From: CAISIP01 sp031396205
GTDB taxonomy: Bacteria > Pseudomonadota > Gammaproteobacteria > Burkholderiales > Burkholderiaceae_C
Length of the DNA stretch: 64,000 nucleotides
Assembly (NCBI GenBank): GCA_031396205.1
Contig: JANNKH010000114.1
Coordinates: 15,434-79,433, forward strand
Reading direction: 5' to 3'
The first letter of the stretch is position 1; the number at the start of each line of letters is the position of its first letter. The notes beneath the pieces were generated by a model. It had not been told where the DNA came from. It was given only the letters and a program-made list of their open reading frames with translations, and did not search any database. This document shows, in pieces, positions 52,296-61,745 of this stretch. A program made the translations under genes and the position numbers.

Positions 52296-55200
52296 ATGAT
52301 CAACGTCTCCTCCTGGTCGATCCGCAACCCGATTCCGGCCGTGATGCTGTTTGTGTTGCTGTGTTTTGCCGGCCTGCTGTCGTTCAACGCGATGAAGGTG
52401 CAGCAGTTCCCGGATATCGAACTTCCGACCGTCAGCGTGGTTGCGTCCCTGCCCGGTGCGGCCCCGGCGCAACTTGAAACCGAAGTGGCGCGCAAGCTGG
52501 AGAACTCGATCGCCTCGGTACAGGGCCTGCGACACATCTATACGAAGGTACAGGACGGCGGCGTCACCATCACAGCGGAATTTCGGCTGGAAAAGCCGGT
52601 GCAGGAAGCAGTGGACGATGTGCGCTCGGCCGTCGGAAAGGTGCGCAGCGACCTGCCGGCCGACCTGCGCGACCCGATCGTCAACAAGCTCGACATGGCG
52701 GCCCAGCCGGTGCTGGCGTTCACCGTGCGATCGTTGGCGCGCGCGGGAAGCACCGGCATGGACGACGAGGCCCTGTCCTGGTTCGTCGACAACGATGTGA
52801 CGCGGCGCCTGCTCGCGGTGCGCGGCGTCGGCGGCGTGACCCGGGTCGGCGGCGTCAACCGCGAGGTGCGGGTGGCCCTGGACCCGATGCGCTTGCAGGC
52901 ACTGGGTGCGACCGCGGCCGACATTTCACGCCAGCTGCGCCAGACGCAGCAGGAAAGCGCCGGCGGGCGGGTCGATGTCGGCGGTGGCGAGCAGCCCGTA
53001 CGCACGCTGGGCACGGTGCAGACAGCCCAGCAGCTCGGTGCCCTGCAGCTGGCCCTGTCCGATGGGCGGCGTATCCGGCTCGACCAGGTTGCCACGGTGT
53101 CCGACACCATTGCCGAGCAGCGCTCGGCAGCGCTGCTCAACGGCCAGCCGGTGGTGGGATTCGAGGTCTCGCGCAGCAAGGGTGAAAGCGAGGTCACGGT
53201 GGGCGCCGCGGTGCAGCAGGCACTGCGCGAACTCAAGGCCACGCATCCGGACATCGCGTTCACCGAAGCCTTCAACTTCGTCGACCCGGTGCAGGAGGAA
53301 TACACCGGCTCGATGCACCTGCTGTACGAAGGCGCAGCACTTGCGGTGCTGGTGGTCTGGCTGTTCCTGCGCAACTGGCGTGCGACGTTCGTCTCCGCGG
53401 TGGCGTTGCCGCTGTCGGTGATACCGGCATTTGCCGGCATGTACCTGTTGGGCTTTAGCGTCAATGTGATCACGCTGCTGGCCCTGTCGCTGGTGATCGG
53501 CATCCTGGTGGACGACGCCATCGTCGAGGTGGAGAACATCGTGCGCCATTTGCGCATGGGCAAGTCGCCCTACCAGGCGGCCATGGAAGCGGCTGACGAG
53601 ATCGGTCTGGCCGTGATCGCCACCACCTTCACGCTGGTGGCGGTGTTCCTGCCCACCGCCTTCATGAGCGGCGTTGCCGGCAAGTTCTTCAAGCAGTTCG
53701 GCTGGACCGCGTCGCTGGCCGTGGTCGCCTCGCTGGTTGTGGCGCGGGTGCTGACCCCGATGATGTCGGCCTACATGCTCAAGCCGGCGCAGGGTGAGCA
53801 CAAGGACCCGGTCTGGATGAAGATCTATTTGCGCATGGCCACCTGGAGCCTCAAGCACCGGTTCCTGACCATGCTGGGCGCTACCGCGTTTTTCCTGGCC
53901 TCGATCGCGCTGATTCCGCTGCTGCCCACCGGTTTCATTCCGCCGGACGACAACTCGCAGACCCAGGTCTACCTGGAGTTGCCGCCCGGCTCCACACTGG
54001 AGCAGACCGTGCGCTCTGCCGAGCGCGCGCGCCTGCTGGTGGCCGGGGTCGAGCATGTCACAAGCGTCTACACCACCATCGGCGGCGGCACGGCCGGTGC
54101 CGACCCGTTTGCACCGCAGGGCGCGGCCGAGGTGCGCAAGGCCACGCTGACGGTGCAGCTGACCGAACGCGGTACCCGGCCCCGCAAACAGGGCATCGAG
54201 AACAATATCCGCACGGCACTGGAACAACTCCCCGGTGCGCGCAGCAAGGTCGGCCTAGGCGGCTCGGGTGAAAAATACATCCTGGTGCTGACCGGCGACG
54301 ATCCGCTGGCGCTGCAGAACGCGGCACTGGCAATCGAGAACGGACTGCGCACCATCCCCGGTCTGGGCAGCGTGGCCTCCAGCGCCAGTCTGATCCGGCC
54401 CGAGATCGCGGTGCGACCGGACTTCGCGCGCGCCGCCGACCTGGGCGTGACCAGCGCCGCCATCGGCGACACGCTGCGCATCGCCACCCTGGGCGACTAC
54501 GACGTCGCTTTGGCCAAGCTCAATCTGTCGCAGCGTCAGGTCCCGATCGTGGTGCGGCTGCAGGACAGCGCACGCAGCAACCTGCAACTGCTGGAGCGGC
54601 TGGCCGTGCCGGGCAGCCGCGGCCCGGTGATGCTGGGCCAGGTGGCGACGCTCGAAATGACTGGCGGACCGGCGGTGATCGACCGCTACGACCGGGCGCG
54701 CAACGTGAACTTCGAGATCGAGTTGTCGGGTCTGCCACTGGGCGACGTGAAGAAGGCGGTCGATCAGCTACCCGCCGTCAAGCAATTGCCACCCGGCGTA
54801 AAGATCGTCGAGATTGGTGACGCCGAGGTGATGGGCGAACTGTTTGCCAGCTTCGGACTGGCGATGCTGACCGGCGTACTGTGCATCTACATCGTGCTGG
54901 TGTTGCTGTTCAAGGACTTCCTGCACCCGGTCACCATCCTGTGCGCGCTGCCGCTGGCGCTGGGCGGTGCCTTCGTCGGGCTGCTGGTGGCCGACAAGAG
55001 CTTTTCCATGCCCTCGCTGATCGGCCTGATCATGCTGATGGGCATCGCCACCAAGAACTCGATCCTGCTGGTCGAATACGCCATCGTCGCGCGGCGCGAC
55101 CATGGCCTCGGCCGGCTCGAGGCCCTGCTCGACGCCTGCCACAAGCGCGCCCGGCCGATCGTCATGACCACACTGGCGATGGGCGCTGGCATGATGCCGA

Positions 55201-55448
55201 TCGCGCTGGGCCTGGGGGTGGCCGATGCGAGCTTCCGTTCCCCGATGGCCATTGCGGTGATCGGCGGCCTGATCACCTCCACCGTGCTGAGCCTGTTGGT
55301 GGTGCCGGCGGTGTTCACCTATATCGACGATGTCGGCAACGGATGGCGCCGCCTGCTGCACTGGATGCAGCGTCGCTCCGCGTCCCCTACCGATTCGCCA
55401 CCAGCGGGTGGCCTCAACGTCGCAGAGGCGCCGCCTGCGCGGGCCTGA
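52296..55448 (+). CDS. RND efflux pump (HAE1 type)
   Basis: The 1050-residue inner-membrane proton-driven pump has twelve helices and two large periplasmic loops. Hallmarks are FPDIELPTVSVVASLPGAAP, helix 4 with VIGILVDDAIVEVENIVRHL (proton-relay aspartates), PPDDNSQTQVYLELPPGSTL and IGLIMLMGIATKNSILLVEY. It extrudes drugs, dyes or organic molecules together with the adaptor and channel genes upstream. No TetR-type repressor is visible next to the operon. Confidence 0.95.
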   Translation: MINVSSWSIRNPIPAVMLFVLLCFAGLLSFNAMKVQQFPDIELPTVSVVASLPGAAPAQLETEVARKLENSIASVQGLRHIYTKVQDGGVTITAEFRLEKPVQEAVDDVRSAVGKVRSDLPADLRDPIVNKLDMAAQPVLAFTVRSLARAGSTGMDDEALSWFVDNDVTRRLLAVRGVGGVTRVGGVNREVRVALDPMRLQALGATAADISRQLRQTQQESAGGRVDVGGGEQPVRTLGTVQTAQQLGALQLALSDGRRIRLDQVATVSDTIAEQRSAALLNGQPVVGFEVSRSKGESEVTVGAAVQQALRELKATHPDIAFTEAFNFVDPVQEEYTGSMHLLYEGAALAVLVVWLFLRNWRATFVSAVALPLSVIPAFAGMYLLGFSVNVITLLALSLVIGILVDDAIVEVENIVRHLRMGKSPYQAAMEAADEIGLAVIATTFTLVAVFLPTAFMSGVAGKFFKQFGWTASLAVVASLVVARVLTPMMSAYMLKPAQGEHKDPVWMKIYLRMATWSLKHRFLTMLGATAFFLASIALIPLLPTGFIPPDDNSQTQVYLELPPGSTLEQTVRSAERARLLVAGVEHVTSVYTTIGGGTAGADPFAPQGAAEVRKATLTVQLTERGTRPRKQGIENNIRTALEQLPGARSKVGLGGSGEKYILVLTGDDPLALQNAALAIENGLRTIPGLGSVASSASLIRPEIAVRPDFARAADLGVTSAAIGDTLRIATLGDYDVALAKLNLSQRQVPIVVRLQDSARSNLQLLERLAVPGSRGPVMLGQVATLEMTGGPAVIDRYDRARNVNFEIELSGLPLGDVKKAVDQLPAVKQLPPGVKIVEIGDAEVMGELFASFGLAMLTGVLCIYIVLVLLFKDFLHPVTILCALPLALGGAFVGLLVADKSFSMPSLIGLIMLMGIATKNSILLVEYAIVARRDHGLGRLEALLDACHKRARPIVMTTLAMGAGMMPIALGLGVADASFRSPMAIAVIGGLITSTVLSLLVVPAVFTYIDDVGNGWRRLLHWMQRRSASPTDSPPAGGLNVAEAPPARA

Positions 55449-56016
55449 CGGTCACCTGAGCTGGGTCGGCCTGTGCAGCGCGCTGGCGCTGGCCAGCGTC
55501 GTGGCGCAGGGGAGCGGCGATCCGCTGGCCCTGGCCTGGCATGCATCGGGGTGGATGCGTCACCCCTGGATGCTGTGGACCGCCAGCCTTTCGCACCTGA
55601 CGCCCGTCCACCTGATCGTGAATCTGGCTGCCCTGCTGGTCATGGCGCTGCTGGGCGGCCTGTTGCGCGCGCAATGGCCGGCCACGGTGGCCGTGCTGCT
55701 GGCCTGGCCCATAGGCACGCTCGCGCTGGCATGGTGGCCGCAGATTGGCTATTACGGCGGCATGTCCGGACTGCTGATGGCCATGCTCGCGGTGTTGTGG
55801 GTCGACGCGACATGGCAAGGCAGTTCCCGCACGGCCTCGGTCGTCTTGTCAGTCGTGTTGCTGGTCAAACTGCTGGCCGAGCATGCGTGGTCGCAGCCGA
55901 TCGTGTTCGATCCCGCTTGGGGTTTCAACGTGGTCCAGGCCGCGCACCTGAGCGGCGCCCTGGCCGGCATGCTGTGTGCCGTGCTGGTACGGGCGGCAAT
56001 CGCCATCCGGGATTAA
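55408..56016 (+). CDS. Rhombosortase-like rhomboid intramembrane protease
   Basis: About 202 residues with several membrane helices. The serine is in YYGGMSGLLMAMLAVLW (GxSG) and the histidine in AAHLSGALAGML, the arrangement of rhomboid proteases. The overall form resembles rhombosortase, which trims GlyGly-CTERM exported proteins. No GlyGly-CTERM gene is in the window. The GTG at 55408 is a plausible start; the longer ATG at 55330 would overlap the pump gene by 119 bases. Confidence 0.72.
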   Translation: MASTSQRRRLRGPDGHLSWVGLCSALALASVVAQGSGDPLALAWHASGWMRHPWMLWTASLSHLTPVHLIVNLAALLVMALLGGLLRAQWPATVAVLLAWPIGTLALAWWPQIGYYGGMSGLLMAMLAVLWVDATWQGSSRTASVVLSVVLLVKLLAEHAWSQPIVFDPAWGFNVVQAAHLSGALAGMLCAVLVRAAIAIRD

Positions 56017-56026
56017 GATCGCTGGC

Positions 56027-56359
56027 ATGAACTGGCTGCGTAAACTTCCCGGCTACCGGCGCAGTCCTGCCGGCTTCGAATGGCGGCTGCTGCGCCTGCT
56101 GCCTTCGGTCTGGCTGGCCGGCACCGCACTGCCCGCATTGATGGCGCTGGCCGCGCGCTGGCTGATCAGCGCTGACAATGCCGCAGCGCTGGCGCGGCAT
56201 ATCCAGCTGTTCGACTACATGATGATCGGCCTGGTGATCTTCATCTGGACGCTGGTGCTCACGGTCGCGATCGGCTGCATTATCGTCTGGCTGATGAAAG
56301 GCCCAGCCTATGTGGCCGATGGTTTCGAGGTGTCGCACAGCGACGCGCCGCGGCGCTGA
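56027..56359 (+). CDS. Small conserved membrane protein, function unknown
   Basis: 110 residues with two membrane helices (SVWLAGTALPALMALAARWL and MMIGLVIFIWTLVLTVAIGC), a basic N-tail (MNWLRKLPGYRRSPAGFEWR) and a short polar C-tail ending DAPRR. I do not recognise a family. It lies 10 bases behind the rhomboid gene and is convergent with ppsA, so it may be co-transcribed with the protease. Confidence 0.65.
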   Translation: MNWLRKLPGYRRSPAGFEWRLLRLLPSVWLAGTALPALMALAARWLISADNAAALARHIQLFDYMMIGLVIFIWTLVLTVAIGCIIVWLMKGPAYVADGFEVSHSDAPRR

Positions 56360-56371
56360 CACCCCATCGGC

Positions 56372-58789
56372 TCAGCGTGGCGCCCGTCCCTGCGCGGCCT
56401 CGATCTCGCGCACCACTTGCATCGTGCGCAGCACCCGGTCCGGCGTCAGGCTGATGCTGTCGATGCCCAGTTCGACCAGGTAGCGCGCCACCTCGATGTG
56501 GTCGGACGGCGCCTGGCCGCAGATGCCGCAATGGCGCTGGTTGCGCTTGGCGCCTTCGACCGCCATCTTCAGTATCTTGCGCATGCCCGGGTCCTGCTCA
56601 TCGAAGGACTCGGCAACGATGGCGCTGTCGCGGTCCACGCCCAGCGTGAGCTGGGTCAGGTCGTTGGAGCCGATCGAGAAACCGTCGAACAGTTCAGCGA
56701 ACTCGTCGATCAACAACACGTTATTGGGAATCTCGCACATCACATAAACCTCGAGCCCGTTCTTGCCGCGCTCGAGCCCGTGGTCTGCCATCGCGGCCAG
56801 CACCCGACGCGCCTCGTCCAGGCGGCGGCAAAACGGCACCATCAACTTGAGATTGGTCAGCCCCATCATGTCGCGCACCCGCAGCATGGCCTCGCATTCG
56901 AGTGCAAAAGCATCGGCATAGGCCGGATGCACATACCGCGCCGCGCCGCGAAACCCGAGCATCGGGTTTTCTTCGTGCGGCTCGAAATCGCGCCCGCCCA
57001 TCAACGCCGCATATTCATTGCTCTTGAAGTCGGACAGGCGCACGATGACCGGGCGTGGAAAAAACGCCGCCGCAATCGTGCCGACGCCTTCGGCCAGCCG
57101 TTCGACGAAATAGCTGCGACCGTCGGCATATCCTGCCGACAGGGCCCGTACGCGCTCGCGCTCGGCCACGTCCTGGATGCGTTCGGGGTGCAGCACCGCC
57201 ATCGGATGCACCTGGATGTGCTCATTGATGATGAACTCCATGCGCGCCAGTCCGACGCCATCGCACGGCATCTGGCTGACCTGGAATGCCAGTTCCGGGT
57301 TGCCCAGGTTGACCATGATCTCGGTCTGTGGGCGCTGCAGGCCGGTCAGGTCGATGACGTTCTTGTGGAAGGCCAGCTTGCCCTGGTACACCTTGCCGAG
57401 CGCGCCCTCGGCGCAGGACACGGTCACCGATTCGCCGTCATGCAGCACCTCGCTGGCGTGCTCTGCGCCGACGACCGCTGGAATGCCGAGTTCTCGTGCA
57501 ACGATGGCCGCATGGCAGGTGCGCCCGCCCCGGTTGGTCACGATGGCGGCGGCGGTCTTCATGACCGGCTCCCAGTCCGGCGAGGTGGTGTCGGCCACCA
57601 GCACCTCGCCCGGCCGGAACGCCGACAGATGACTGCCATCGGTCACCACCCGCACCGTGCCGGCGGCGATCTTCGAACCCACCGCCCGGCCCTGCGCGCG
57701 CACGGTACCGGTTGCGTCGAGCACATGCTCCTCCAGCAGCATCGCCGAGCGCTGGGAGATTGCTGTCTCGGGCCGCGCCTGCACGATGTACAACGCACCA
57801 CTCGGGCCGTCCTTGGCCCACTCGATATCCATCGCGCGGCGCGTTCCGGCGCGCAGGCTGTAGTGGTCCTCGATCTTGATCGCCGCATCGGCCAGCACCA
57901 ACACATCGTCGTCACTCAGGCAGTAGCGCTTGCGGTCAGCCTTGGGCGTAGGCTTGTTGACCACCGGCTCGCGGGTGCGCCCCGGTGCGTACACCATGCG
58001 CACCTGCTTGTCTCCCAGCGACTTGCGCAGGACGCAGCGAAAGCCGGCACGGTAGGTCGGCTTGTGCACATAGAACTCGTCCGGATCGACCGCGCCCTGC
58101 ACCACGTTCTCGCCCAGGCCCCAGGCCCCGGTGATGAACACCATGTCCGGATGACCCGACTCGGTGTCGATGGTGAACATCACGCCGGCGCTGGCCAGGT
58201 CGCTGCGCACCATCTGCATAACGGCAACCGACAGGAACACCTTGAAATGGTCGAAGCCGTTGTCGATGCGGTAGGAAATGGCGCGGTCGGTGAACAACGA
58301 GGCCTGGCAGCGCTTGACCGCGTCAATCAGCATTTCTTCGCCCTGCACGTTCAGGTAGGTGTCATGCTGGCCGGCGAAGCTGGCGTTGGGCAGATCTTCG
58401 GCCGTGGCCGAACTGCGCACCGCGACGCTCAGCGCATCGCCGCTGGCGGCCTTGAATTTGCGCCAGGCCTGGCGCAGCTGCTGCTCCACGCTGGCCGGCA
58501 TGGCGGCGCCGTAGACGATCTCGCGTGCCCGCGCCCCGGCACGGGACAACGCGTCGGTGTCGGTCTTGTCCAGGCCATCGAGCAGGCGATGCAGTTCAGG
58601 CCAGGCCTGCGCGGCGTCCAGGGCATCGCAATACGCGACGGCCGTGACGGCAAAACCATCCGGCACCCGGATGCCCATCGGCGTCAATTGCTGGAACATT
58701 TCCCCCAGCGAGGCGTTCTTGCCTCCGACCAGCGCCAGGTCGTCGAGCGAGAGTTCCTTGAACCAGCGGATGTAAGTGGCGTCTGGCAT
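56372..58789 (-). CDS. ppsA: Phosphoenolpyruvate synthase
   Basis: The 805-residue enzyme starts MPDATYIRWFKELSLDDLAL. It has the N-terminal ATP-grasp part (VRSSATAEDLPNASFAGQHD), the swivelling phosphohistidine domain with H426 in GGRTCHAAIVARELGIPAVV, and the C-terminal PEP/pyruvate barrel (MVPFCRRLDEARRVLAAM and GICGQAPSD). It converts pyruvate, ATP and water to PEP, AMP and phosphate for gluconeogenesis. The usual neighbour PpsR is not present; a MocR regulator gene is divergent 164 bases away. Confidence 0.95.
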   Translation of the reverse strand: MPDATYIRWFKELSLDDLALVGGKNASLGEMFQQLTPMGIRVPDGFAVTAVAYCDALDAAQAWPELHRLLDGLDKTDTDALSRAGARAREIVYGAAMPASVEQQLRQAWRKFKAASGDALSVAVRSSATAEDLPNASFAGQHDTYLNVQGEEMLIDAVKRCQASLFTDRAISYRIDNGFDHFKVFLSVAVMQMVRSDLASAGVMFTIDTESGHPDMVFITGAWGLGENVVQGAVDPDEFYVHKPTYRAGFRCVLRKSLGDKQVRMVYAPGRTREPVVNKPTPKADRKRYCLSDDDVLVLADAAIKIEDHYSLRAGTRRAMDIEWAKDGPSGALYIVQARPETAISQRSAMLLEEHVLDATGTVRAQGRAVGSKIAAGTVRVVTDGSHLSAFRPGEVLVADTTSPDWEPVMKTAAAIVTNRGGRTCHAAIVARELGIPAVVGAEHASEVLHDGESVTVSCAEGALGKVYQGKLAFHKNVIDLTGLQRPQTEIMVNLGNPELAFQVSQMPCDGVGLARMEFIINEHIQVHPMAVLHPERIQDVAERERVRALSAGYADGRSYFVERLAEGVGTIAAAFFPRPVIVRLSDFKSNEYAALMGGRDFEPHEENPMLGFRGAARYVHPAYADAFALECEAMLRVRDMMGLTNLKLMVPFCRRLDEARRVLAAMADHGLERGKNGLEVYVMCEIPNNVLLIDEFAELFDGFSIGSNDLTQLTLGVDRDSAIVAESFDEQDPGMRKILKMAVEGAKRNQRHCGICGQAPSDHIEVARYLVELGIDSISLTPDRVLRTMQVVREIEAAQGRAPR

Positions 58790-58953
58790 GTAAGTCCTTG
58801 CTGCGATTGCAAGGTTCCATCATGGCCCAGTCCAGGGCAGACCGGCTTGACGTCGGTCAATGCCATCGCGGTTGTTCTTGCGCCAACCCACAGCGTCATG
58901 GGAAGAGCGCAGCACATGGTATAAGTCCAGACCAACAAAGGCCATAGATCCAG

Positions 58954-60489
58954 ATGCCACCCGTCTCAGCCCATGTCCTCGATCAGGGACCTGCTGCGGC
59001 GCGCGTCGCGCGCGGCGACTCCGCGATGTGGGTGCGCCTGTTCCGGCGCGTCGGAAACCGGGGCAGCCTGCAGGCGCGCATCCGGGACATGTTCACGCAT
59101 GCGATTCACGAGGGCCTGCTGCAACCGGGTGCCGCGTTACCCTCGACGCGCTTGCTGGCCCTCGAACTGGGTGTCTCGCGGATCACCGTGACCCGGGCCC
59201 TCGAATACCTGTGTGACAGTGGCCTGACCGAATCCCGGTCCCGCAGTGGTCACTATGTGTGCCACAACGCATTGCGTAGCAAAGTCGTGGTGGCGGCGGC
59301 TCAGCACGCCGCACTGCCGCCAGGGCGCGTTCCCGCGTGGGATGCACGGCTCAAGCTGCGCCCGTCGGCCCAGATCAACATCCGCAAGCCGGCCAATTGG
59401 CAGCAGCTGCCCTACCCCTTCATCTACGGTCAGTTCGACGACACGCTGTTTCCGTTGGCGCAATGGCGCGAATGCGCGATGGAGACGATGCATGTGGCCT
59501 CGATCCGCAGTTGGGCACCGGACCATATTGACCGTGACCACGAGCCCCTGATCGAGCAGATCCAGCAGCGACTGCTGCCGGCGCGCGGCATCTGGGCGCG
59601 GCGCGAGGAAATCCTGGTTACCGCCGGTGCACAGCAGGCTACATTTCTGCTCACACAACTGCTGGTGGGGGCGCGCACGGTCGTCGGTATCGAGGACCCC
59701 GGTTATCCGGACGCGCGCAACAATTTTCTGCTGCGCACGTCGCAGGTACGCCGATTGCCGGTAGACGCTGAGGGTGTGATTGTTGGCGCGGCTCTGGCCC
59801 GCTGCCGGTATGTGTATGTGACCCCCAGCCACCAGTGCCCGACCACGGTCACCATGTCGCTGGCCCGGCGCCACCAATTGCTGGCGCATGCCGATCGGCA
59901 CGACGTGGTGGTGATCGAGGACGACCATGAAAGTGAGCTCAATTTCTCCAGCCAACCAACGGCCGCGCTCAAGAGCCTCGATACCAGCGAGCGGGTCATC
60001 TACATCGGCAGCCTGTCCAAGACCCTGGCGCACGGGCTGCGCATCGGCTACCTGGTCGCGCCGGCCCCGTTGATCGCCGAGCTGCGGGCACTGCGCCGGC
60101 TCATGCTGCGCCATCCCGCAACCAACAACGAGCACACCGCAGCCCGGTTCATCGCGCACGGATTCCATGAAACCTTCATGCGCCGGCTCAATGCGGCCTA
60201 CCGTGAGCGCGCCGACATACTGCAGCAGTCGCTGGACAAGCATCTGCCCCAGGCACACTACCGCCACGCCATGGGTGGCTCCGCACTGTGGGTTGCACTG
60301 CCCGAGCAGGCCGACACGCGCGAGCTGGCGCAGCGCGCATTGCAACAAGGCATCGTGATCGAACCCGGCGCCGTGTTTTTCGGCGGGCCGAAAGCTCCGT
60401 CCCACCACATGCGTTTGGGTTACTCGTCGATCGCGGCCAGCCGCATCGCGCAAGGGGTGGCTGAATTGGCGGGATTGATCCAGGGCTGA
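58954..60489 (+). CDS. MocR/PdxR-type regulator (GntR HTH plus aminotransferase domain)
   Basis: The 511-residue protein has a GntR winged helix at about residues 35-105 (ARIRDMFTHAIHEGLLQPGA, LPSTRLLALELGVSRITVTR). A fold type I aminotransferase-like domain follows, with PLP lysine in IYIGSLSKTLAHGLRIGYLV. Such fusions sense PLP or an amino compound and regulate neighbouring genes. Divergence from ppsA suggests that gene or itself as target, but PdxR-type control of vitamin B6 genes cannot be tested here. Confidence 0.9.
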   Translation: MPPVSAHVLDQGPAAARVARGDSAMWVRLFRRVGNRGSLQARIRDMFTHAIHEGLLQPGAALPSTRLLALELGVSRITVTRALEYLCDSGLTESRSRSGHYVCHNALRSKVVVAAAQHAALPPGRVPAWDARLKLRPSAQINIRKPANWQQLPYPFIYGQFDDTLFPLAQWRECAMETMHVASIRSWAPDHIDRDHEPLIEQIQQRLLPARGIWARREEILVTAGAQQATFLLTQLLVGARTVVGIEDPGYPDARNNFLLRTSQVRRLPVDAEGVIVGAALARCRYVYVTPSHQCPTTVTMSLARRHQLLAHADRHDVVVIEDDHESELNFSSQPTAALKSLDTSERVIYIGSLSKTLAHGLRIGYLVAPAPLIAELRALRRLMLRHPATNNEHTAARFIAHGFHETFMRRLNAAYRERADILQQSLDKHLPQAHYRHAMGGSALWVALPEQADTRELAQRALQQGIVIEPGAVFFGGPKAPSHHMRLGYSSIAASRIAQGVAELAGLIQG

Positions 60490-60510
60490 GTGCCGACTCT
60501 GCGACACAAC

Positions 60511-61617
60511 CTAGGGTCTGGCCTGGAACCAGACCTGGCTCACAAACGGCGCATCGTGCTGGTAGGGCTCGCCGACCCGCGGCGTGATGACCAGCACGCC
60601 CCTGGCCTTGGCGGCGGCCAGCGTACGCACAATGGGCTCAGCCCAGGCGTGGTAGGACATGTTGAAGGTCGCCCAGTGCACCGGCAACAGGACGCGCGCG
60701 CCCAGGTCCAGGTGCGATTGCACCGCGGACTCCGGGTCCATATGGATGTCGAGCCAACTGTTGCCATAGGCGCCGACCTTCATCAACGCCAGATCGGGTG
60801 CGCCCAGCCGCTTGCGCACTTCGCTGAAATGGGGCCCGTAGCCGGTATCGCCGCTGTAATAGACCGCGTAGCCCGCGCCCTTGAGCATCCATGACGTCCA
60901 CAGCGTCGAGTCGTCCATGCGCTTGCGGCCGGAATAGTGGCGCGCCGGTGTCGCATGGATCTCCACGCCCTTGAAACTGCGCTTCTCCCACCAATCCATT
61001 TCGTGGATCTGCACCAGCGGAACGCTCCAGCGCTGCAGGTGTGCGCCGATGCCCAGCCCGACAAAAAAATGCGTACCGCCACGCGCCAGTTGCAGCACCG
61101 TATCGCGGTCCAGGTGGTCGTAGTGGTCGTGCGAGATCACCGCCGCGTCGATGCCCTCCAGCTGCGCCAGCGCGATCGGCGGGGGGTGCATGCGTTCGGG
61201 TCCGACAAACTGGAACGGCGATGCGCGCTGCGACAACACCGGGTCGGTCATGATGCGCACCCCGTCGATCTCGACCAGCACCGTCGAATGGCCAAACCAG
61301 ATCGCGCGCAGGCCCGTCAGCGGCGGCAGGTTCAGGCTGCCGGGAGCCAGTGGCAGCACGGGAATCGTGAATCCGGGCTCGCGCTGCTGGCCGCCGGAGT
61401 AGTCGCGAATGTTCTGCACCAGCGCCAGTTTGCTGCGGTAGGGCGGCGTGTTCTCGAACTTTGCATCGACGTACTGCGGCGACGCACGCATGCGGGCGAG
61501 CCGCTCGCCCTCCATCACGCCGCCGAAGGTCGGCAGGCCCAGCACCTGCACGACGGCCAGGGTCAGAAACGCCACCAATACCAGCACGACCAGCAAGAAC
61601 TTGGAACGACGCGCCAT
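60511..61617 (-). CDS. MBL-fold metallo-hydrolase (NAPE-PLD/UlaG-like)
   Basis: The 368-residue protein has an N-terminal hydrophobic anchor or signal (SKFLLVVLVLVAFLTLAVVQ), then the beta-lactamase-fold motifs IWFGHSTVLVEIDGVRIMTD, ISHDHYDHLDRDTV (HxHxDH), ATPARHYSGR, YYSGDTGYGPHF and PVHWATFNM. Relatives cleave phosphodiesters such as N-acyl-phosphatidylethanolamine. The location is probably membrane-bound or periplasmic. Substrate not known. Confidence 0.9.
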   Translation of the reverse strand: MARRSKFLLVVLVLVAFLTLAVVQVLGLPTFGGVMEGERLARMRASPQYVDAKFENTPPYRSKLALVQNIRDYSGGQQREPGFTIPVLPLAPGSLNLPPLTGLRAIWFGHSTVLVEIDGVRIMTDPVLSQRASPFQFVGPERMHPPPIALAQLEGIDAAVISHDHYDHLDRDTVLQLARGGTHFFVGLGIGAHLQRWSVPLVQIHEMDWWEKRSFKGVEIHATPARHYSGRKRMDDSTLWTSWMLKGAGYAVYYSGDTGYGPHFSEVRKRLGAPDLALMKVGAYGNSWLDIHMDPESAVQSHLDLGARVLLPVHWATFNMSYHAWAEPIVRTLAAAKARGVLVITPRVGEPYQHDAPFVSQVWFQARP

Positions 61618-61745
61618 AGCATTTTCCCTTCCGCCCGATTCTGGCAGATACCCGCCACGCCATGCCCGGGCAAATTGTCACGCTACTGTCATCGCCGACG
61701 ACGATGCTCACATCTCCGTCATCAATCTGCTATTTCAATTTTTTC

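Noticed and set aside
56417..58924. An 835-codon open frame on the plus strand opposite ppsA.
   Set aside because: It is an antisense shadow with no domain pattern; ppsA covers the same bases with all catalytic motifs.
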